A stretch of 64,000 nt of DNA, taken from Gottfriedia solisilvae. Lineage in GTDB: Bacteria; Bacillota; Bacilli; Bacillales; Bacillaceae_G. Positions within the stretch are counted from its first letter, which is position 1, and the number at the start of each line of letters is the position of its first letter. The stretch spans positions 558,001 through 622,000 of the forward strand of contig NZ_NETJ01000002.1 of the NCBI RefSeq assembly GCF_002128405.1. Reading direction: 5' to 3'. Both the position numbers and the translations under genes were made by a program. Below are positions 58,844 through 64,000 of the stretch, piece by piece. A model generated the notes under the pieces. It saw only the letters and a program-made list of their open reading frames with translations. It was not told the origin of the DNA and did no database searches.

Positions 58844-58885
58844 AATATACTTGTTATCCTATAGTAATTAATTATTTATCTTTTC

Positions 58886-58930
58886 GTAAACTCCGTATGC
58901 TATGATAGTTTTAGCATAGGAGTTTTTTGC
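58886..58930 (+). terminator. Terminator after the MDR gene
   Basis: AAACTCC then TGCTA pairs with TAGCA then GGAGTTT, with one internal loop and a T-run. Confidence 0.85.
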
Positions 58931-58998
58931 TCATTTAGTTAAATTATCAAATAAGGTTTATACAATATATATAATTGAAATTGGGAAGAGGGGATTGT

Positions 58999-59862
58999 AT
59001 GCAATTAAGAGTTTCAGCTGTTCAATATCATCTCCACACAATCAATTCTTTTGAAGAATTTGTAAATCAAGTGGAGCATTATATAAAAACAGCAGAAGAA
59101 TTTAGTTCGGATTTTATTGTTTTTCCTGAATTTTTTACAACTCAGCTTATGTCGATTGGCAATGACAAAGGTGAAGCATTAACGATTCAAGAATTACCTA
59201 ACTTTACTGAGCAATATCGTGCATTATTTATCAAATTTGCTGAGCAATACAAGATGCACATTGTTGCAGGAACTCATGTAATTCGCAAAGGCGATCGATT
59301 ATACAATGTTGCTCATCTGTTTTATCCGGATGGACGAATTGCAGAACAGGCTAAGCTTCACATTACACCAACTGAAGTAAATGAGTGGAACATGAGCCCT
59401 GGTGAAACATTTGAAGTATTTGAGACTGAAAAAGGAAAAATTGCGATGTTAACTTGTTATGACATTGAATTTCCAGAAATCGTTCGAATGGCAAAGGCAA
59501 AAGGTGCAGATGTAATCTTCTGTCCTTCATGCACTGATGATCGTCATGGCTTTCATCGAGTTCGTTACACAAGTCATGCTAGAGCAATCGAAAATCAAGT
59601 CTATGTTGTAAATACTGGCACTGTTGGTTCGCTTCCAACTGTTGATTTCATGCGTGCTAATTTTGGCCAGGCAGTGGTCGTCACGCCAAATGATATTCCA
59701 TTCCCGCCAAAAGGTATTTTGGTAGAAGGGGAGATTAATCAAGATATGATTGTTACAGCGGATTTGAATTTAGAGCTTTTATATCAAGTTCGTGAAAAGG
59801 GCTCTGTGACTACATGGCGTGATCGCCGAATTGATCTTTACCCAGATTGGGAAACAAATTAA
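58999..59862 (+). CDS. Carbon-nitrogen hydrolase (nitrilase superfamily)
   Basis: A 287-residue protein with the E-K-C triad: FPEFF (Glu), KLHITPTE (Lys) and LTCYDIEFPE (Cys). AAGAGGGGA sets the ATG at 58999. Two GNAT-like genes follow at 25 bp and 16 bp; B. subtilis YhcX joins a GNAT and a nitrilase in one chain, so these may work together. Substrate unknown. Confidence 0.85.
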   Translation: MQLRVSAVQYHLHTINSFEEFVNQVEHYIKTAEEFSSDFIVFPEFFTTQLMSIGNDKGEALTIQELPNFTEQYRALFIKFAEQYKMHIVAGTHVIRKGDRLYNVAHLFYPDGRIAEQAKLHITPTEVNEWNMSPGETFEVFETEKGKIAMLTCYDIEFPEIVRMAKAKGADVIFCPSCTDDRHGFHRVRYTSHARAIENQVYVVNTGTVGSLPTVDFMRANFGQAVVVTPNDIPFPPKGILVEGEINQDMIVTADLNLELLYQVREKGSVTTWRDRRIDLYPDWETN

Positions 59863-59887
59863 GTAATTCGCATTTGGGGGTTTTAAT

Positions 59888-60559
59888 ATGTATCGAAAAG
59901 AATTCTTTGTTTTCGACCAAGACAAACCGGTCCCAGTCGTAATCCGTCAATATGTAGAAAAGGACTTTCCTGACTTAATTCGTATTCAACAGGAAAGCTT
60001 TCCACCTCCATTTCCATCTGAGCTTTTGTGGAATGAAGAGCAGCTTACTAACCACGTGACTCTTTTTCCACAAGGAGCATTATGTATTGAAGTGAACGGC
60101 AAAATGGCAGGTTCAATGACTGGATTACTTGTGAATTTTGATTCGAATCAACCAAATCACACCTGGGACGAGATGACAGATAGTGGATATATTCGTAACC
60201 ATAACCCAAGTGGAAATACTCTGTATGTTGTTGATATTGGAGTTAGACCAATCTACCGTAAATTAGGTTTAGGCAAGTGGTTGATGTTTTCAATGTATGA
60301 TATTGTGATTCACTTGCGCTTGGAACGATTGCTCGGGGGAGGACGAATGCCAGGATATCATAAAGTTGCAAAAGAATTGTCTCCCGAGCAGTATTTGGAT
60401 GCTGTTATAAATGGAGAATTAAAAGATCCAGTTATCTCCTTTTTACTTCGCTGTGGTCGTACGCCAGTCAAAGTAGTAGCAGATTACTTAGAGGATGAAG
60501 AATCGTGTCATTACTGTACGTTAATGGAATGGAAAAATCCATTTGCGAATTCAATTTAA
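59888..60559 (+). CDS. GNAT acetyltransferase (operon with nitrilase)
   Basis: A 223-residue GNAT: VIRQYVEKDFPDLIRIQQES, then VVDIGVRPIYRKLGLGKWLM as the acetyl-CoA loop and GRMPGYHKVAKELSPEQYLD. These segments resemble the acetyltransferase half of YhcX-type proteins. GGGGG precedes the ATG. Located 25 bp after the nitrilase. Confidence 0.85.
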   Translation: MYRKEFFVFDQDKPVPVVIRQYVEKDFPDLIRIQQESFPPPFPSELLWNEEQLTNHVTLFPQGALCIEVNGKMAGSMTGLLVNFDSNQPNHTWDEMTDSGYIRNHNPSGNTLYVVDIGVRPIYRKLGLGKWLMFSMYDIVIHLRLERLLGGGRMPGYHKVAKELSPEQYLDAVINGELKDPVISFLLRCGRTPVKVVADYLEDEESCHYCTLMEWKNPFANSI

Positions 60560-60575
60560 GATGGGAGATCAAGTA

Positions 60576-61247
60576 ATGGAATTTAGTAGAATTGTGAATA
60601 TCAAAGATCCGTTATTTTCACAAATGCATCAATTAATGCAAGATGTATTTCCCCCGGAAGAAGTACTTGAATTTGATCTTTGGAAGGAACCTTTGGAGGA
60701 CCCTGGTATTCGTGTTTTTGTTGCTGTTCACGAAGGTAAAGTAGTGGGGGCTACAGAGTATCGTTATTACGAGGATTTTAATGTTGCTATGACAGATTTT
60801 ACAATCATTGGCCAAGCTGGTTTGGGAGTTGGGCCGTTTTTGGCAAAAAAAAGATTAGAAGATTTGCATGCATTAGCTACTGCAAATGGTAAAAAATTAT
60901 CAGGTATGTTTGCTGAAATCTATGATCCATATCGTGTAGATCATTATGAGTTTGGCGGAGTTAAGCCGATGGATCCTTATGTTCGTCGTGAAGTGTTGGC
61001 TCACCTTGGCTATAAGCGTCTTAATTTCTCATATGTTCATCCTTCTTGGAACAATGATGGTGAGGCTATTACAGGTTTAGATCTTTGCTTCCTTCCGATG
61101 GATGGGGATATTTATGAGCTACCTACGGACTTAATTGTGAAATTCTTAAAACGTTATTATACTGTTTTACCAAATAAGCCTGAATCATGGTTTACAATGA
61201 TTGAAAACTTAGAAGCTAAAGAAAAAGTGGAGTTATTATACTTTTAA
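60576..61247 (+). CDS. GNAT-like protein (third gene of the nitrilase operon)
   Basis: A 223-residue protein beginning MEFSRIVNIKDPLFSQMHQL; VFVAVHEGKVVGATEYRYYE and IIGQAGLGVGPFLAKKRLED fit a divergent GNAT. GGGAGATC precedes the ATG at 60576. Together with the two genes upstream it forms one operon closed by a terminator. Confidence 0.7.
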   Translation: MEFSRIVNIKDPLFSQMHQLMQDVFPPEEVLEFDLWKEPLEDPGIRVFVAVHEGKVVGATEYRYYEDFNVAMTDFTIIGQAGLGVGPFLAKKRLEDLHALATANGKKLSGMFAEIYDPYRVDHYEFGGVKPMDPYVRREVLAHLGYKRLNFSYVHPSWNNDGEAITGLDLCFLPMDGDIYELPTDLIVKFLKRYYTVLPNKPESWFTMIENLEAKEKVELLYF

Positions 61248-61256
61248 TTTTGGAAA

Positions 61257-61314
61257 TAAAAAGCTTGCCGATAAAGTCCCTGTGATTAGACTAGTCGATA
61301 AGCTTTTTTTTATG
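61257..61314. terminator. Terminator at the end of the nitrilase operon
   Basis: AAAGCTT / AAGCTTT closing stem with inner GACTAGTC-type pairing and long T-run; also suitable for the minus-strand gene at 61339. Confidence 0.7.
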
Positions 61315-61338
61315 CCTTTTTTCTCATTAAACTTATGT

Positions 61339-61530
61339 TTAATCTTCTCTTGCACTATCCTCTGCAATCACTCGTAGTTCTTGATAGAAAAGATCATGAT
61401 TATGATTGCTTTCTTCATTTTCTGTTTGTTTGTATTTGTCTACAATTTCCAAGAGTTCACCAGTATCTCCTTTGGCATTAATAATTTCTAACAGTTGATT
61501 CATGTCATTTGTATACTCATCTTTTTTCAT
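61339..61530 (-). CDS. Small acidic helical protein (63 aa)
   Basis: A soluble, charged, probably helical protein (MNQLLEIINAKGDTGELLEI, VDKYKQTENEES). GGAGG lies 7 nt before the ATG on the minus strand. No family recognised. Confidence 0.6.
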   Translation of the reverse strand: MKKDEYTNDMNQLLEIINAKGDTGELLEIVDKYKQTENEESNHNHDLFYQELRVIAEDSARED

Positions 61531-61689
61531 TACAGTACCTCCATTTCTTAAGGTTCGTCATTATTCTTTACTAGCTTCATAAAAAAAACACACCTATGAT
61601 AGCTTATTTGATTGTTCCTTATTTAAAAGGAGAGAATCACATTAAAGTATAACCTCTTGTTCATACTAATATTGGGAGGTATGCCATTT

Positions 61690-62625
61690 ATGATCCGTAC
61701 TTGGATAGCTAGTTTCTTTTTATTAACTCAACCTGTTCATCTTCCAGACAGTTTAACGATTAATCAACAAGGACAACCCATTGCCATCGTTAGCCGTGAG
61801 AATTTTAACGTGCCTATTCCTGGTATTCCAACGATTGATGAAAATAAATATAATCAATTTATCGACAAACTTGATCAGCAAATTTATCAGGAACCGATCA
61901 ATGCTAAAATTAATGAACAGGGAAGCATTGTACCTGGGCAGGTAGGGTACAGACTTTATAAAAAGGAGTTTAAAGAGCAGTTTCACTCTTACTTTTATGG
62001 AAGTGGCCCTGCAAAGATCGAAGTGCCTGAGTTAGACATTTATCCGAAAGTTGACAGTGAGTTACTTGCTCATATACGGATACAACAGATTGGTCAGTAC
62101 GTGACTTATTTCAATCCAAACAATAAAAGCCGTTTAAACAATATCTCACTTGCGGCAAAAGCAATTGATAATCATGTTGTTTTCCCTAATGAGATTTTTT
62201 CATTTAACCAGGTTGTGGGAAAGAGAAGCAGAGATAAAGGGTACTTGAGTGCTGCCATTATCGTTAAAGGGGAATTATCTGAAGGAGTTGGCGGAGGTAT
62301 TTGTCAGGTGTCATCAACATTGTTCAATGCTGTGGACCGTGCTGGACTACAAATTGTGGAGCGGTATTCGCATAGCAGGCATGTATCATATGTTCCACCT
62401 GGACGTGATGCTACTGTAAGCTGGTATGGACCTGACTTTCGCTTCCAAAACAAATATAATCAACCGATTTTGATTCGAGCTAAGCAATATGGAGGTAGTA
62501 TTGTTGTTACGCTTCACTCTTCAGATGTCATTAATTACGAAATTCGAAAAGTACCTAAAGCTCCATCGCGTTTACCTAAGGAAATTAATACAAAACCTGA
62601 AATACCTAGTTTCAATCCATATTAA
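61690..62625 (+). CDS. VanW family protein
   Basis: A 311-residue protein with an N-terminal membrane anchor or signal (IRTWIASFFLLTQP), a linker domain, and the VanW domain at the C-terminus (SLAAKAIDNHVVFPNEIFSF, NQVVGKRSRDKGYLSAAIIV, GVGGGICQVSSTLFNAV, RHVSYVPPGRDATVSW). VanW occurs in vancomycin-resistance clusters and in many bacilli without a known reaction; no van genes are nearby. GGGAGG fits the ATG at 61690. Confidence 0.85.
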   Translation: MIRTWIASFFLLTQPVHLPDSLTINQQGQPIAIVSRENFNVPIPGIPTIDENKYNQFIDKLDQQIYQEPINAKINEQGSIVPGQVGYRLYKKEFKEQFHSYFYGSGPAKIEVPELDIYPKVDSELLAHIRIQQIGQYVTYFNPNNKSRLNNISLAAKAIDNHVVFPNEIFSFNQVVGKRSRDKGYLSAAIIVKGELSEGVGGGICQVSSTLFNAVDRAGLQIVERYSHSRHVSYVPPGRDATVSWYGPDFRFQNKYNQPILIRAKQYGGSIVVTLHSSDVINYEIRKVPKAPSRLPKEINTKPEIPSFNPY

Positions 62626-62676
62626 TATTGAAGACCGGCATGGGAATAATTTTATACATTTCTTTTCTGAAGAATA

Positions 62677-62704
62677 CGAGTTGCTACGGCAGCTTGTTTT
62701 TTTT
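62677..62704 (+). terminator. Terminator after the VanW gene
   Basis: GAGTTGCTACGGCAGCTTG with T-run. The same core GAGTTGCTACGGCAGCT is the terminator of repeat copy 32 inside the array. Confidence 0.8.
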
Positions 62705-62828
62705 ACAGAAGAAATCTCTTCTGAAATTTCAAATTAAACACATGATATGGGAATTTTAGGTAAACATAAAATGGAACGTATTCGGATTGAATTTGTCACT
62801 TATGACAGTTAAAAAAGTAGGTAAGTAG

Positions 62829-63959
62829 ATGAATCGAAAAACAACGATTAGTGGTTTTCAATTTTTTTGTATGATTTTTTTGTTTGAAGTTGGAACTTCA
62901 TCATTATATGGGCTTGCAAGTGATGCGAAGCAAGATGCTTGGATTAGTTTACTGCTTGGTTCACTTTTTGGCTGTATCTTGTTTTATGTGTATATAAAAT
63001 TATATGAATTGTATCCTCAACAAACGTTTACGAAAGTTACTCAAGAGATATTAGGTGAGTATGCTGGTAAATTAGTAGCAATAGTTTATATGGTCTATTT
63101 TATCTATATAGCTGCTAGGGATTTACGCGATTTTGAAGAATTATTAGTCATTACAATTTTTAATGCATCTTCGTTAATTTTGATTGGAATTTTAATGATG
63201 TTTATTGTCATGTACGGAGCTCATAAAGGATTAGAAACGTTTGCACGTGCAAATGAATTCATTTTTTTTCTTATCTCTATTATTATTTTGATTATTGTAG
63301 GCTTTGAGAGTATTGCTAAGATCTATCAGATCAATAATTTAAGACCCGTTTTGGAAAATGGTTGGAAGCCAGTCATTAAAGCATCTTTCCCACTTGCTAC
63401 GACATTTCCTTTTGGTGAAGTGATCGTATTTACGATGATCATGCCACATTTAAATAAAACAAATAAGGCATTAAAAGTAGGGATTCCAGCATTGATTTTT
63501 TCGGGTATGGTATTAATCTTTTTTACACTTAAAAACATTATGATTTTAGGAGTTTCTGGTTATGAAAGAGCTACTTTTCCACTTTTAACTGCAATTAGTT
63601 ATATCAATATTGCCAATTTTGTTCAAAGATTGGATCCTCTTATTGTTATTATCATGGTAATCGGTGGTTTTGTTAAAATTTTTCTTTTTTTCTATTGTGC
63701 AGTGACATGCTCTGCCGAACTTTTTAAAGTAAAGAAAAGTAGCGATGTTGTTTATCCAATTAGTTTGCTCGTTGTGATTAGTTCTTTATGGATGGCACCA
63801 AATGTTCTACATCACTTTAAAGAAGGCTTAGAAATTGTTCCTTTTTACATGCATATACCATTTCAAATGATTATTCCGACGGCTCTGTTAATCATTGCTT
63901 TAATACAAAAGAAAACAAAAGTAAAAAACGAAATGGAAGGAGCCAAGAGTGAACCATAA
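62829..63959 (+). CDS. GerAB/ProY-family spore germination permease (orphan)
   Basis: A 376-residue, about ten-TM GerAB-type protein, paralogue of the gene at 8366-9475 with block-for-block identity (TISGFQFFCMIFLFEVGTSS, YIAARDLRDFEELLVITIFN, INNLRPVLENGWKPVIKASF, GLEIVPFYMHIPFQMIIPTA). No gerAA or gerAC is adjacent within the window, and a terminator hairpin begins 4 bp after the stop. AAGTAGGTAAGTAG before the ATG is a moderate ribosome site. Confidence 0.85.
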   Translation: MNRKTTISGFQFFCMIFLFEVGTSSLYGLASDAKQDAWISLLLGSLFGCILFYVYIKLYELYPQQTFTKVTQEILGEYAGKLVAIVYMVYFIYIAARDLRDFEELLVITIFNASSLILIGILMMFIVMYGAHKGLETFARANEFIFFLISIIILIIVGFESIAKIYQINNLRPVLENGWKPVIKASFPLATTFPFGEVIVFTMIMPHLNKTNKALKVGIPALIFSGMVLIFFTLKNIMILGVSGYERATFPLLTAISYINIANFVQRLDPLIVIIMVIGGFVKIFLFFYCAVTCSAELFKVKKSSDVVYPISLLVVISSLWMAPNVLHHFKEGLEIVPFYMHIPFQMIIPTALLIIALIQKKTKVKNEMEGAKSEP

Positions 63960-63961
63960 AA

Positions 63962-64000
63962 AAGGATAGAAATCGCAGAGTATATGTCTGCTTTTCTATC
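63962..64000 (+). terminator. GGATAG-family hairpin, cut by window edge
   Basis: GGATAGAAATCGCAGA pairs with TCTGCTTTTCTATC; nearly the same stem as at 5769-5816. Confidence 0.75.

Noticed and set aside
61690-62625. VanW as evidence of a vancomycin-resistance cluster
   Set aside because: No vanA/B ligase, vanH, vanX or two-component genes nearby; VanW proteins are common in bacilli.
62489-62737. Plus-strand open frame of 82 codons overlapping the VanW gene end
   Set aside because: Runs through the VanW coding sequence in another frame and through the terminator at 62677; no ribosome site.

Overview
The window looks like chromosome from a low-GC, endospore-forming Bacillaceae. The DNA is mostly AT-rich, ribosome binding sites are strong (AGGAGG-like), TTG and GTG starts are common, and the genes include a spore-coat transglutaminase (tgl), two GerAB germination permeases, a lysine riboswitch with a lysine permease, and a proI-yqjP-yqjQ block in the same order as in Bacillus subtilis. 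The species cannot be named from the sequence alone. No rRNA, tRNA, CRISPR array, insertion-sequence transposase or phage structural gene was seen.

Left flank (1-3.1 kb): the end of a DUF1003 protein, then a divergently transcribed helix-turn-helix regulator and a yxlE-yxlF-yxlG-like ABC transporter operon, with two matching 22-bp inverted repeats between them as likely operators.

Central block (3.29-39.3 kb) is the notable part. About forty copies of a short palindrome (arms CAACTAACG and CGTTAGTTG around a 3-5 nt centre) lie almost all 0-80 bases after the stop codon of one small gene or one small operon. The full element is roughly 85-95 bp: palindrome, then a rho-independent terminator hairpin of variable sequence, then a second degenerate half-site (core ACTGGCAGTTTAGTTGAAC). 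Wherever the asymmetric tail is clear it points the same way, and most genes are read in that direction. The cargo is accessory and unrelated from unit to unit: GNAT acetyltransferases, two VOC/glyoxalase proteins, a CAT-like acetyltransferase, a methyltransferase, a P-loop kinase, GrpB, SMI1/KNR4, lipoproteins, DUF805, DUF4822, DUF5412, a DUF2161 nuclease-like protein, pnuC-nadR, tgl, small membrane proteins, and many broken or nearly empty units. The elements are absent from both flanks. The layout is that of an integron gene-cassette array, here in a Firmicute and with no recombinase visible in the window. The competing view is a locally amplified terminator-type repeat.

Right flank (39.3-64 kb): ordinary backbone with conventional operons. 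It holds proI facing yqjP-yqjQ, a yodT-yodS-yodR-like aminotransferase/CoA-transferase operon, a ydbS-ydbT-like PH-domain pair, an FAD oxidoreductase with a half-size MFS-like protein, a DHA2 exporter, an Rrf2 regulator and nitroreductase, pdxK, riboswitch-controlled lysP, an MBL hydrolase with a self-regulating TetR, a quinone-oxidoreductase-like MDR, a nitrilase plus two GNATs, a VanW protein and a second orphan GerAB.

Start sites were assigned from ribosome binding sites. Functions come from recognised motifs, without database searches.
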